Origin: Rhizomys pruinosus
Taxonomy: Eukaryota; Chordata; Mammalia; Rodentia; Spalacidae
DNA length: 64,000 nucleotides
NCBI GenBank assembly: GCA_009823505.1
Contig: VZQC01011003.1
Location: forward strand, 2,718,315-2,782,314
Direction of reading: 5' to 3'
A program made the translations under genes and the position numbers. A model generated the notes under the pieces. The model was not told where the DNA came from. It did not search any database and saw only the letters and a list, made by a program, of their open reading frames with translations. Below, piece after piece: positions 53,613 through 64,000 of this stretch; position 1 is the stretch's first letter; each line of letters opens with the position of its first letter.

Positions 53613-53985
53613 TGTGCTGGATAGCTTTATGTGTCAACTTGCACACCTGGTTTGAGGGAGCTTCAATTGGGGAATTTGCTCCATTGGCTTGGCCTGTAGC
53701 CACATCTGTGGGTTGTTATTTTTGATGTTGGAGCAGTTGACATATAAAGAGGCAGGCTGGACATGAGGCCAGAGAGCAAGCCAGGAGCAAGCCACTGAAC
53801 AGCACTCCTCCATGGGGCATGTGCTTCAGCTCCTGACTCAGGTTCCTGCTTGCTGTTCTTACCTTGGGCTCACTGAGTGATCAACTGTGACCCAGGAGAT
53901 GTAAGCTGAATATAAACCCTTCCTCCACGTTGGTGTCGGTCAGAGTGTTTTGGCACAGCAACATGAAAACAAACTACTACTAACC
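53613..53985 (+). repeat. 3' LTR of the nested element
   Basis: Begins TGTGCTGGATAGCTTTATGT. It has a TATAAA box at 53743-53748 (the matching site in the 5' LTR is not TATAAA) and several deletions relative to the 5' LTR, including the polyadenylation hexamer. Confidence 0.7.
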
Positions 53986-54054
53986 AATCTCTCCAGCCCA
54001 GCTTTTTACTTTTTTTTTAAATTTTAAAATTTTTTATTTTTTATTTTTTTATAT

Positions 54055-54295
54055 TATTTATTTTTTTATTTATCTTTGTGTATGTGTAATGAATGTACTG
54101 TCTGCATGCAGTTGTGCACCGTGTCGTGCAATGCACGGACGGTCAGAAGAGGGTCTCGGATTCCCCTGGAACTGGAGTTCTCCTGGAATTGGAGTTACAG
54201 ACAGTTCTTAGCCGCCATGTGGGTGCTGGGGATCGAACCCGGGTCCTCTGCAAGAGCGTCGGTGCTCTTAACCGCTAGGCTATCTCTCCAGTCCC
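54055..54295 (-). mobile_element. B2 SINE (17-nt duplication type), indel-bearing
   Basis: GTATGTGTAATGAATGTACT and GCATGCAGTTGTGCACCGTG show small indels; AAATTTTTTATTTTT is on both sides. Confidence 0.92.
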
Positions 54296-54304
54296 AAAAT
54301 TTTT

Positions 54305-54560
54305 TATTTTTTTGCAAGAAGAAACACTTGAATATCATGTCGGATTACAAATAAAAGGAGTCAAATCCACATGCCAAAAGCACAAAGAAAAATCAAGAAC
54401 ATGGGAAAAGCAAATAAGAAATCCCCACCAAACACTATCAGTCCTATAGAGGACTCCCACAATGAGATCTCTCTGGAATAACTCAGGACACAGATCTCTT
54501 TACAGGAAATTTCAATAGTCAAGGTGTGCGTTTTCCGTTGGGTAGTTGCTTAAATAGAAA
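54305..54560 (+). mobile_element. Possible old LINE-1 ORF1 5' fragment
   Basis: From an ATG at 54397 the frame reads MGKANKKSPPNTISPIEDSH and stops soon after. The style resembles the start of an old rodent L1 ORF1. Other explanations cannot be excluded. Confidence 0.4.
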
Positions 54561-54569
54561 GAGGAAACT

Positions 54570-54812
54570 GGGCTGGAGAGATAGCCTAGTGGTTAAGAGC
54601 AACTGCTCTTGCAGAGGACCCGGGTTCAATCCCCAGCACCCACATGGCAGCTAAGAACCATCTGTAACTCCAATTCCAGGAGAACTCCAGTTCCAGGGGA
54701 ATCTGAGACCCTCTTCTGACCTCTGAGGCATTGCACAACACGGGTGCACAAACCTCAAGCAGACAGTACATTCATACACATACAAAAATAAAAATTAAAT
54801 TAAAAAAAGGGG
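54570..54812 (+). mobile_element. B2 SINE (17-nt duplication type)
   Basis: GGGCTGGAGAGATAGCCTAG to an AAATTAAATTAAAA tail. Confidence 0.94.
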
Positions 54813-55305
54813 AAACTTTATTATTTGGTAACAACAGATCTCATATGACTTTAAATGACTTAAAATCTAGTATTTGGAGGCACAATCTCTGAGACTTTAA
54901 AGGAAATATAATGATTACTTATCTTTTGGTTATACTTTCCTTTTGGGTGTTTAAGTCCATAAATCCATACAGTTAGCCCAGATTAGCCAACTTTTGTTTT
55001 CTCAAGGTCAGTTGAGGATCTGGTCCTTAGGGGCCACTTGGATTTTTGGGGGAGAGGCCTCTGGTCCTCTCAGCTTTTACCAGTTCCATCCACTGGAGGA
55101 CAAAGTTAGGTCATGCAGGACCAAGCTTCCCTTTTGAAGTATATTGTTGTACTATAACATGTATTAGAACAGCCTTTCATTGTGGAGGTTATTTTTTTAT
55201 CCCTCACAATTACAGTACATCTATTAAAAAAAAAACTATATCCATTAAAGAACTCCTATTATACTCTGACTTAAGTATTACAGGGAGGAAAACAAAAACA
55301 AAAAC
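54813..55305. other. Intron 1, unrecognised
   Basis: No SINE, LINE or exon identified. Confidence 0.4.
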
Positions 55306-55309
55306 AAAA

Positions 55310-55438
55310 CTGGGACCTGGTGGCACACACCTTTAATTCCAGCACTCAGGAACCAGAGGCAGGCAGATCTCTGTGATTTCAAGGCCAGCCTGGTCTGCAT
55401 AGCAAGATCCAGGCCACCAGCTGGGGCTACAGGGAGAA
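55310..55438 (+). mobile_element. B1 SINE, 3' end replaced
   Basis: CTGGGACCTGGTGGCACACA to GGGGCTACAGGGAG. Confidence 0.9.
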
Positions 55439-55446
55439 ATGTTACA

Positions 55447-55702
55447 GGGCTGGGGAGATGGCTCAGTGGGTACAGTGCTTGCTGTTCAAATGGGTGCTGG
55501 ACTTTGAATCCTAAAAATCCACTTCCACCTAAAGCCAAATGTGATAGTGCACATACATAATCTCAACATGCCTATGATGAGATGAAAGAGGAGACAGGAT
55601 AATCTCAGAAGCTTGTAGCCTGGTGTATGCAGCACTGAGCAATTGGAGAGATCCTGTCTCCAAAAGGTGGGAACTATATGTCTGTCTGTCTGTCTGTCTC
55701 TC
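55447..55702 (+). mobile_element. B4 SINE ending in (TGTC)n
   Basis: GGGCTGGGGAGATGGCTCAG, CATACATAATCTCAACATGC, GAGATCCTGTCTCCAAAAGG, then TGTC units at 55679-55702. Confidence 0.72.
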
Positions 55703-55727
55703 TCATACAAACACACATTTAAATGGG

Positions 55728-55852
55728 AGGTGGCTGAATTCAGTCTCTGGAGCCCACATGGTGGAAGGAGAGACTGACTCTTGCAAGTTGCCCTCTGACC
55801 TCCACACATGTACTGTGGCACATGCATACCCCCAAAATAGATAAATATGTGT
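55728..55852 (+). mobile_element. B3 SINE, 5'-truncated
   Basis: CACATGGTGGAAGGAGAGAC and GCAAGTTGCCCTCTGACCTC. Confidence 0.82.
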
Positions 55853-56039
55853 AAAAAAATGAAATACGTAACAGATGTTACAATATACAATATACACTGG
55901 TGAACCCATTATCTGGTCTTAAAAATAGAAGCTGTGTCAGTTCTGTTGCAATACAGCTATTTCATGTCTTATTGTCTTGTTTACCCTTAAAGAACAATAA
56001 CTCTTCTGAGTTTTTGTATGTTTGTTTTTGTTCATTTAC

Positions 56040-56150
56040 TGGCTTTGTGACAGGGTCTTGCCATCTAGGTTGCCCTCTACTCACTGCATACAGCCCAGAC
56101 AGGCCTCAAACTGCTGTGATGATGAACTGGACCACCATTCCCAGCTTGCA
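56040..56150 (-). mobile_element. Old B1 SINE
   Basis: GTGACAGGGTCTTGCCATCT and GACAGGCCTCAAACTGCTG. Confidence 0.65.
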
Positions 56151-56214
56151 CAACATTTCTAGCTTTTTCTTGCATTTTAAAGCAGAAGTTTCTACAGTGC
56201 TACTTTTTCTTTTT

Positions 56215-56352
56215 CATTTTTTTTTTCTTTTTGAGACAGGGTCTCCCTGTAGCTCCATATGTAGACCATGCTGGTCTTGAACTCACAGAGATCCACCGGC
56301 CTCTGCCCCCCAAGTGCTGGGAGTAAAGGCATGTGCCACCACACTGGGCTGC
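56215..56352 (-). mobile_element. B1 SINE
   Basis: CTTTTTGAGACAGGGTCTCC, with a deletion after GTAGCTCCA. Confidence 0.92.
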
Positions 56353-56500
56353 AGTGCCTGAGGTCGTCAAAAGAGGGCGGCAGATCCCCTGGAATTGGAG
56401 TTACAGATGGCTGTTAGCTGCCATGTGGGTGCTGGAAATCAAACCTGGGTCCTCTGCAAGAGTAGCCAGTGCTCTTAACCACTGAGCCATCTCTGTAGCC
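56353..56500 (-). mobile_element. B2 SINE, tail missing
   Basis: GAGGTCGTCAAAAGAGGGCG to GAGCCATCTCTGTAGCCCC. Confidence 0.9.
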
Positions 56501-56506
56501 CCCTTA

Positions 56507-56625
56507 TTATTATTTTGAGACAGGGTCTCATTATGTACCCTGGCTAGTCTGGAACTCAAAAAGATCCACCTGCTTCTGCTTCCCGAATGCTGGGATTAAT
56601 GATGTGTGCCACCACACCTGGCTAA
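56507..56625 (-). mobile_element. B1 SINE
   Basis: GAGACAGGGTCTCATTATGT to GCCACCACACCTGGC. Confidence 0.9.
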
Positions 56626-56647
56626 TTATTGCATTGTTTGTCTTTTT

Positions 56648-56897
56648 AAAAAATTTTTATGTGTATGAATGTACTGTCTGCATGTAGGTTTGTGCACCCT
56701 TGTCATGCAGTGCTGCAGAGGTCAGAAGAGGGTGTTGGATTCCTCTGGAACTGTTTTGGAACTCACTATGTAGACCGGGCTGGCCTTGAAGTCACAGAGA
56801 TCTGCCTCCCTCTACCTCCTGGATGCTAGGATTAAAGGCATGTGCCACAGTGCTTGGGTAACATTGTTTTATGCACTGAGCTATCTTCCCAGCCCAT
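56648..56897 (-). mobile_element. B2 SINE split by a truncated B1
   Basis: B2 to GGATTCCTCTGGAACTG (56752), B1 CTCACTATGTAGACCGGGCT (to 56859), then CACTGAGCTATCTTCCCAGC. Confidence 0.85.
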
Positions 56898-56898
56898 T

Positions 56899-57318
56899 TC
56901 TATTTATGAACTGAACGATATGATACACCAAATGGACCTCACAGACATCTACCGAATTTTCCACCCTAATACCAGAGAATACACTTTCTACTCAGCACCC
57001 CGTGGAACATTCTCCAAAATTGACCACATGCTGGGACACAGAAGAAACCTCCACAAATACAAAAAGATTGAAATAATTTCATGCATTCTATCAGACCACA
57101 GTGCAATAAAGCTCAAAAACAACAAAAAGATAAGCCCTACAAACTACAAGAACACATGGAGACTAAACAACACACTATTGAATAATGAATGGATCAAGGA
57201 AGAGATAAAGAAAGAAATAAAAGCATTCCTGGAACTGAATGACAATGATAATACAACACAACAAAACCTATGGGTTACCTTAAAAGCAGTCCTAAGAGGG
57301 AAGTTTATAGCCCTGCGG
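56899..57318 (+). mobile_element. LINE-1 ORF2 endonuclease-linker fragment
   Basis: An open plus-strand frame encodes [46 protein letters not shown] and [19 protein letters not shown], the distal endonuclease domain of ORF2, ending at [14 protein letters not shown]. It is flanked by B1/B2 remnants on the left. Confidence 0.9.
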
Positions 57319-57372
57319 GACACTATGAAAAGATCAAACCTCTGCATCATAGGAATAGAGGAAGGAGAAGAA
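57319..57372 (+). mobile_element. LINE-1 ORF1 snippet fused to ORF2
   Basis: Directly after the ORF2 piece the frame continues as [19 protein letters not shown], which is ORF1 sequence (compare [13 protein letters not shown] in copy B). In an intact L1, ORF1 lies upstream of ORF2, so this is a rearranged junction. Confidence 0.8.
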
Positions 57373-57402
57373 TCATGTGTAGACCAGGCTTGCCTTGAAC
57401 TC

Positions 57403-57640
57403 AGCCAGAGTTGGTGGATGACCACAAGGAAACTCATATGAACTAATAGCATGAAGTCCCATGAAGTCCCTCCCATGCAAGCTCAAACCAGAAAAAAAAA
57501 TCCCAGCATATACATGAGGAAGTGGATAACAGGCTCCAACCCCACCTAAGTAAATTGTGCCAATAGATGGCTGCTGAGAGGGGAGACAGTCTTTTTCAAG
57601 TATGGGACTCTTGACAGGTTAACCAAGCTCCATCATAGTG
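57403..57640 (+). mobile_element. LINE 3'-end-like sequence
   Basis: After a short B1 remnant (57373-57402) the sequence resembles the rodent LINE 3' tail type also seen near 17.9 and 27.1 kb (aactg/gctgctgagaggggagac, gactcttgacaggttaacc). The family assignment is tentative. Confidence 0.4.
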
Positions 57641-57664
57641 TTTTAAACATTTTCATCACATCAA

Positions 57665-58165
57665 AGAGATCACTTATGCCCTCTGTAGCCAACCCCTGTT
57701 CGTAACTTCAGCCCAAGACAACCACTAATCTAGCTTCTGTCCCTACCGATTTACCTTTCCTGGATAATTTGCATTAATTGAATTATATAAATGTGGTCCT
57801 ATATATTTGACTAATTTGATCTAGCATTTTTTTTTTAGTTTAGTCCAGGTTATAGCAGTTGTTTTGTTACTGAATTCCATTGTATCCATCTACTGTATCA
57901 CATTTTCTTTATATATTTAGTAATTGATAGGCATTTGGGTACATATGTTTTCTTTTCTACTGGTTAGCCACATGACCCACACATGGAATTGATGACTTTT
58001 ACAAACAAACTTAACTGTTAAATTGCTCTCCTAAATGGTTTCATCCTTTAACAAGCCCACTAACAATTCATAAAGGCTCTAATTTCTCTATATTTATCAT
58101 TGTATTTTTTAAATTATAGTTCTCATCAAAGATATGAAGTGGTGTTTCGTTATGGTTTTTCTTTT
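57665..58165 (-). mobile_element. Ancient mammalian L1 (L1M-type) 3' remnant
   Basis: The string AACCCCTGTTCGTAA, then CAACCACTAATCTAGCTTCT, TTGCATTAATTGAATTAT, ATTCCATTGTATCCATCTAC and GGCATTTGGGTACATATG follows the order of the reversed 3' part of old mammal-wide L1 elements. Divergence is high, so this predates the rodent SINEs around it. Confidence 0.65.
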
Positions 58166-58167
58166 TC

Positions 58168-58388
58168 TTTTTTTAAAATTATTTTTGTATGTGTATGAAT
58201 GTACTGTCTGCATGTAGGTTTGTGCAGCCGTGTCATGTAATGCCTCTGAGGTCAGAAGAGGGTGTCGGAATTCCCCTGGAACTGGAGTTAAAGATGGTTC
58301 TCAGCTGCCATGTGGGTGCTGGGGATCAAACCCAGTCCTCTGCAAGAGCAGTCGGCGCTCTTAACCACTAGGCCATCTCTCCAGCCCC
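58168..58388 (-). mobile_element. B2 SINE
   Basis: TGTATGTGTATGAATGTACT to CCATCTCTCCAGCCCC, just left of L1 copy B. Confidence 0.94.
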
Positions 58389-58405
58389 ATCTTTTTCTTC
58401 TTTTT

Positions 58406-61400
58406 GAAAGCATTTAAATTTTTTTTTTTTTGTATTTATTTATTTATTTTTAACAAATCTAGACCCGTGTTCCCGCTCATTCCCCCACCCCGTCAGAGCT
58501 CGTGCATTCTGCCAAACATGCTTTCCATCTCTTAGTCTTTCTCAATATTTTCCATGGGGACGTTGACTGTTTTGAGCAGAAGTTCACTGTTTCAGTCAGT
58601 TCTTTGATGCAGTATTTTCTGTTGTTGTTGTTGTTTCCAAAATGCATTATGTCCAACTGCTTTGTACAGAAGCTCAGGGGGCCCTACACAAGAAATACTT
58701 ACAACTGGGTAATTGGCACTAGCATCCACAGATGAGGGATACCATTCGTCGTTTGTTTTTCTGGGACTGTGTTACTTCACTCAGCATGATGTCCTCTAGC
58801 TCCAGCCATTTTCCTGCAAAGCTCGTGATGTCGTCTTTCTTTACTGCTGCATAGAACTCCATTGTGTAGATGTACCACATTTTCTCTATCCACTCGTCAG
58901 TTGAGGGGCATTTAGGTTGGTTCCAGCTCTTTGCTATTTGAAGAACTGAAATAAACATCGGCCGTGCTAAGTCTCTGTGACGGTGGCGTAGTATCTGAGG
59001 GTACGATGCCCAGGAAGTGTATGGCTGGGTCCGCGAGACTGGGCAAGTTCATTCCAAGTCTTCCAAGGGTTCTCCAACACTGCTTCCATAGTGGCTGTAC
59101 GAGTGTTCATTCCACCAGCAGTGGAATGAGTTGTTCCCCTTTCCCCCACAACTCTCCAGCACTTAGTATCATTTGTTTTTTGATCCTAGCCAGTCTTACT
59201 GGAGTAAGATGATATCTTAAAGTGGCGTTTTGATTTGCATTCCTTAATGATTAGTTGATGTGAGCAGATTCTTAAGGTGTTTTCAGACATCTCTAATCCC
59301 TCGCTTGTGAAGTCTCGGTTCATTCCTTTTGCTCCATAATTGAGCGGGTCGTTTTTTTTCTTTTTCTTTGTTTTTTGAGTAGTTATATATTGCTGGAAAA
59401 TCAATGCTTTGTCAGATGTATCTGCAGTGAAGGTTTCCTCCCACTCTGTGGGATTTCTCTTTTTTTTTTTTTGTTTCTTTTGTGCCTCCTTTTTTTTGAG
59501 TTTGATGAGGTCCCCATTTGTCAATTGTCGACCTTAATTCTTGTGCAAGCTGCTGTCCTGACTTTAGAAAGTCTTTTCCTACCCTATGTCTTGTAGTCTG
59601 CTGCCACAACTTTTTCTTCTATCACCTTCAGAGTTTGGGGTTTCACGTTGAGGTTTCTTTAATCCATCTGGAGTGACTTTTTGTACAGGCGAAGGTTAGG
59701 GTGTTTAATTTCATTCTTTCTACAAGTGGTGATCCAGTTTTGCCAACACCACTGTGCTGAAATGCGTCTTTTCTCCATTGTGGTTTCTTCCGGCCCCCTG
59801 GTCAAATATGAGATGGCTGAACATTATATGTGCTCAGTTTGGATCTTCGGTTTGTTCCATTGGTCAACAGGTCTGTTTTTTGTGCCAGTACCAGGCTGTT
59901 TTTATGACTAAGCCCTGTCAGTATAGTTTCAAATCGTGGTATAGAGAATCCCTCCTGTGTAGCCTTTTCACTCAGGATTGATTTGGCTATTCGGGTCTTT
60001 GTTTTCCAAATGAATTTAAGAACTTTGTTTCCAAGCCTGTGAAGAACTCTTGGGGATTTTGATTGGGATTGCATTAATCTATACAGGAGTTTTGGTAAAA
60101 TGGGACATTTTTACAATGTTTAATTTTCCCAATCCCATGAGCATGGGGTGTATTTTCCATTCTTCTGAGGTCTCTTCAATTTCTTTCTTTAAGGTTAAAA
60201 TTTTTGTTTGTAGAGGTCTTTGGTGTCTTTGGTTAGGTTTGTTCCTAGGTATCTTATTGTTTTTTGGAGGCTTATTGTGAGTGGGAAGGCCTCTTTGAAT
60301 CTTTCTCCAGTTGCTTGTTCTTGGTGTAAAGAAAGGCCATTGTTTTCTAGGTTAGATTTTGTATGCTGCCACTTTGCTTGAAGCTGTTAATCGTTTCTAG
60401 GAGTTTTCTGGTGGAGTTTTTTGCTCTCTAAAGTAAACAATCATAATCATCAGCAAATAGGGAGAGTTTGACTTCCTCTTTTTCCAATTAGTACTCCTTT
60501 AATATCCTTTTCTTGCCTTATTGCTCTGGCAAGTGTTTTCAAGCACTATATGAAGAGGAGTGGTGATAGGGGCAAGCCTTGCCTGAGTTCCTACCTTTAA
60601 AGGGAATGTTTCCGTCATTTCCCACTTTAGGATGATATTGGCTGTGGGTTTCCTGTATATGGCTTTATTACATTGAGGAATGACCCTCCATCCAATTCCT
60701 CTCAGGACTTTAAGAGCATGAAGGGATCTGGATTTTGTCAAGCCTTTTTCAGCCATCAATTCGCGATGATGTGTGGTTTTGTCTTTGATTCCGTTTATGT
60801 GTTTGATGATGTGTATTGATTTTCGTATGTTGAACATCCCTGCATCTCTGGATGAATCAACTTGTCATGATGGAGATCTTCTTGATGGGGGGTCTGTATG
60901 CGATTTGCCAGTATTCTGTTTAGAATTTTGGCATCTGTGTTCATGAGGGAGATGGCCTATAATTCTCCTTTTTTGTTGTATCTTTGCCTGGTTTGGGTAC
61001 TAGAGTGATGTGTGGCTTCACTAGAATGGAATTTGGGAGCGTTCCCTCTGATTGTATGACTTCTAAACAGTTTCAGAATAATGGTTGTAGGTTTTTTTGA
61101 AATGTTTTATAGAATTCGCTGTTGAAACCGTCTGGGGCCTGGGCTTTTTTAGTTGGGAGGCTTTCTTATTACATCCTCTATTTCTCAGATTTTATGGGTC
61201 TGTTTAGCTGCTTGTCTCCTCTTGGTCCAGCTTTGGTGATTCCCAAGATTTCAGATATTCATCCATTTCTTCTAGATTTTCAAACTTGGTAGAATATAGG
61301 TTCTTGTAATATTCCTCATATAATTTTCTTGATCTTTCCTTGTCCGTTGTGATATTTCCCTTTTCATCACAGATTGTATTGATTTGGAGTTGTTCCTCTT

Positions 61401-63995
61401 TCTTTTGTTAACTGGGCTAGAGGTCTGTCTATCTTGTTTATTCTTTCAAAGAACCAACATTTTGGCTTCATTGATTTTTTGTATTGTTTTCTTTGTTTCT
61501 ATTTCATTGATTTCCTCTCTGATTTTTGTTATTTCTTCCTGTCTGTTGCGTTTAGGGTTCATCTGTTGTCCTCTCAAGTGCTTTTAGCTGTGTGTTAGAT
61601 CATTCACTTTCTGCTTTCTGTTTTTCTAATGTAGGCACCCAGGGCTATACAATTTCCCTCTTAGGACTGCTTTTAAAGGTATCCAAAGTTTTGTTGTGTT
61701 GTATTGTCATTGTCATTCAGTTCCACGGAATGTTTTTATTTCTTTCTTTATCTCTCCTTGACCATTCATTATTCAAGAGTGTGTTGGTTTAGTCTCCATG
61801 TGTTCTTGTAGGCAGAGGGCTTGTGTCCTGGTGTTGATTTTGAGCTTCATTGCACTGTGGTGTGACAGATGCATGAAATATTTCAATCTTTTTGTATTTG
61901 TGAGAGGTTTCGTCTGTGTCCCAGGATTGTGGGTCGATTTGGAGACTGTTCCGTGGGGTTGCTGAGTAGAAAGTGTATTCTCTGGTATGGATGGAATATT
62001 CGGTAGAGGTCTATGAGGTCCATTGGTGTATATATCGTTCAGTGTTTCATCTCTGTTTCTATTTTTTTTCTGTTGACCTTCGCAAGGACTCAGTGGGGTT
62101 TGAAAATCTCCCACTATGAGTGCGGGGTGAGTCGTGAATTGTTTGTGGTCGCGAGAATTGTTCTTTATAAAGTTTTGGTGCACCAGAATTTGGGGCATAT
62201 ATATCATAATTGTGAAAATCTCTTGGTGGATAGTTCCTTTGATGAAAATGTAAATGTCCTTCTTTGTCTCTTCTGATTTCTTTTACTTGAAGTCTATTTT
62301 ATCCGATATAAAATAGCCAACCCCTGCTTTCTTGGTACCATTGCTTGGAATATTTTTTTCCATCCCTTCACTTTAAGGTGGTGCCTGTCCTTGAAGGTAA
62401 GATGTGTTTCTTGCAGACAGCATATCGATGGTTCTGTTTCCTAATCCATCTCCCGTCTATGTTTTTGATGGGGAATTTAGTCCATTAATATTTAAGGTTA
62501 TGACTGATAGTTTGTGTTGCTTCCTTTTGCCTTATATCCATCTGCGGTTTTGATTTAGGTTTCTCACTTCTCTGCAGTTATCTTTTATTGAATTTCTCCT
62601 TCTAGTTCCTGGGGTTGGTTGCCTCCTTTCTTCTGTTCTTTGGATTGCTTCAAGTATTCTCTGAAGGTTGGTTTACCGCGACATGTATTCTTTCAAGTCT
62701 TGTTTATGTCATGGAAGATTTTCCTCTCTCCTTCCACTATGATTGACATTTTTTGCTGGGTATAGTAACCTGGGCTGGCATCCATTGTCCCTCAACACTG
62801 GGAATGCTTTGCTCCAGGTTACTTTCTTGCCTTCAGCGTTTGCTGTGAGAAGTCCGTTTGTTATTCTGATAGGTTCCCCTTATAGGTCACTTGTTGTTTT
62901 TTCTTTTTCGTCGCTTTAAGAATTTTCTCTTTGTTTAGGTGTCCAGCATGTTGACATGATGTGGCGTGGAGAATTTCTTTTCTGATCTGTGTCTGTTTGG
63001 AGTTCCATGTGCTTTTGTATTGGTATTGATTTGTCCTTATTTAGTTTGGGGAAGTTTTCATCTATTATTCTGTTGAAGAATTGATCAATACCTTCTCTGG
63101 ATTCTTCTCCTTCCTCTATTCCTATGATGCGGAGGTTTGATCTTTTCATAGTGTCCCACAGCTCCTGTTGTTCCATTTTTGTGTATTTTAAATTTTTCAT
63201 AATCTTTCCTTGAGGTTTTTAGTTGTTTCTGTGTTGTTCCTCCAGGTTTGATATTCTTGTTTCTGCTTCCTCCATTCTGCTTCTTGAGGCTTTTTTCATT
63301 CCTATCCTCTTGAATGGATGAGTGTTTTGATTTCCTTTTTCATTTCCTCTTCTGATTTCTTTAGTGTTTTCTATTTCTTTTTGGAGCCTGATCTCTTTTT
63401 GTAGCTCTTTTGTTTGCTGGGTTTGGTTTCTTTTTCTTTTTCAGCATGGATCTTTTCAGTTTTCCTACTTCCTCCGGAGTTTATCATTCTCTCTCTCTTA
63501 GGTCCTCTCTCTCTTTTTCTTTTTTAGTTCTTTAATTTGTTCTTTTAGATTTTGTAGTTCTTTAAGTATGTTTCCCAATTGTGTTTCTGATGTCTGGGTC
63601 CTGGGGCATCCCCGGGGGATCCCACTGCGGAGTCATTCCATAGGGTTCGTAAAGCTTGGCGTGGGATTATCCTGCTCCTTTCCAGTGTAGCTCTTCTTCG
63701 CGGATCCTGGCATATGGGCTTCTCCTTGCCATGTATTCCATGTGAGTCCTGATGCCTCTTCACTGTGTTGAAAGGCTTGCTTTGCTTGCCTGCCTTCAGA
63801 TCGCAAGTAATCGTTCCGTATCTCGATTGCGAGGGGGGGGGGGGGGGGGGCTCTTCAGCACGCACCCCGGCACCTGCCGCTGGGCTCAAGAGATCTCAAA
63901 TCTCAAGAGTCACACAAGCGTGCCTTTAAAACGGCGCTGGAGGATAACTCCGCCCCCACAGCCACTAGATCTATCAAAGCCAAAGACCACCCTTT
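58406..63995 (-). mobile_element. LINE-1 copy B, nearly full length, indel-riddled
   Basis: From low to high coordinate this holds the 3' UTR (58430-58700), ORF2 in many frame-broken pieces (about 58720-62300; MEFYAAVKKDDITS at the C-terminus, an endonuclease-like segment near 61770-62200), then ORF1 (about 62900-63720; [24 protein letters not shown], then GKEKPICQDPRRRATLERSR at the N-terminal side) and GC-rich 5' UTR with an 18-G run (63833-63850). Order and length fit a complete L1 of 5.5 kb or more. The frame breaks so often by single-base indels that the sequence is either very degraded or poorly base-called. It probably continues past the window edge. Confidence 0.88.
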
Positions 63996-64000
63996 TAATC

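Larger units (their letters stand above)
51929..53985 (+). mobile_element. Non-autonomous LTR retroelement inserted in a B2
   Basis: Two related terminal repeats of about 380 bp in direct orientation (51929-52313 and 53613-53985) bracket about 1.3 kb. The element sits inside a minus B2, between AGGCCATC and the missing CTCTCCAGCCC end that resumes at 53986, with a short ATCT-like target repeat. I see no gag, protease, polymerase or envelope similarity in the interior, only short unrecognised frames. It would have needed proteins from another element. The family name is not assigned. Confidence 0.75.

Noticed and set aside
37800..58000. Search for Tbc1d12 exon 2 in the intron
   Set aside because: I looked for coding sequence that would continue after FADFFTR with an acceptor in phase 2 and saw none, so exon 2 is probably beyond the window.

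Overview
The window is nuclear DNA of a rodent. The evidence is very dense B1 (7SL-derived), B2, B3 and B4 SINEs, rodent LINE-1 copies, and two recognisable mammalian genes. B2 and B4 together point to the mouse-like lineage (Muroidea and relatives). The consensus of the local B1 and B2 copies does not look like house mouse or rat, so I suspect another muroid family, but I cannot name the species.

Layout. 1-8.4 kb: the 5' part of Noc3l on the minus strand. Five coding exons (about the first 187 codons of roughly 800) run from a CpG-rich promoter at about 8.2-8.4 kb towards coordinate 1, and the remaining exons lie left of the window. 8.4-30.2 kb: intergenic DNA made mainly of SINEs, old LINE ends and one error-rich minus-strand L1 (23.3-26.9 kb). 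30.2-31.6 kb: a CpG island with the first coding exon of Tbc1d12 on the plus strand. 34.0-37.8 kb: a second copy of 30.2-34.0 kb, starting right after a single N, almost certainly an unmerged contig overlap. 37.8-64 kb: intron 1 of Tbc1d12, filled with SINEs, an Nme1 processed pseudogene (49.7-50.0 kb), a non-autonomous LTR element nested in a B2 (51.9-54.0 kb), an assembly gap (46.2-46.75 kb) and a nearly full-length but indel-riddled L1 (58.4-64 kb). The divergent order Noc3l(-)/Tbc1d12(+) matches human 10q23.33.

Noc3l acts in the nucleolus in 60S ribosome assembly. Tbc1d12 is a TBC-domain (Rab GTPase regulator) protein of membrane traffic. They are ordinary neighbours and nothing suggests a joint pathway. 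I found no undescribed multi-gene system. The points most worth checking are the false duplication over Tbc1d12 exon 1, a B2 copy carrying a 71-bp transduced segment, perfect fold-back inverted repeats inside B2 copies, a B2 subfamily marked by a 17-nt internal tandem duplication, and the nested B2/B2/LTR insertion.
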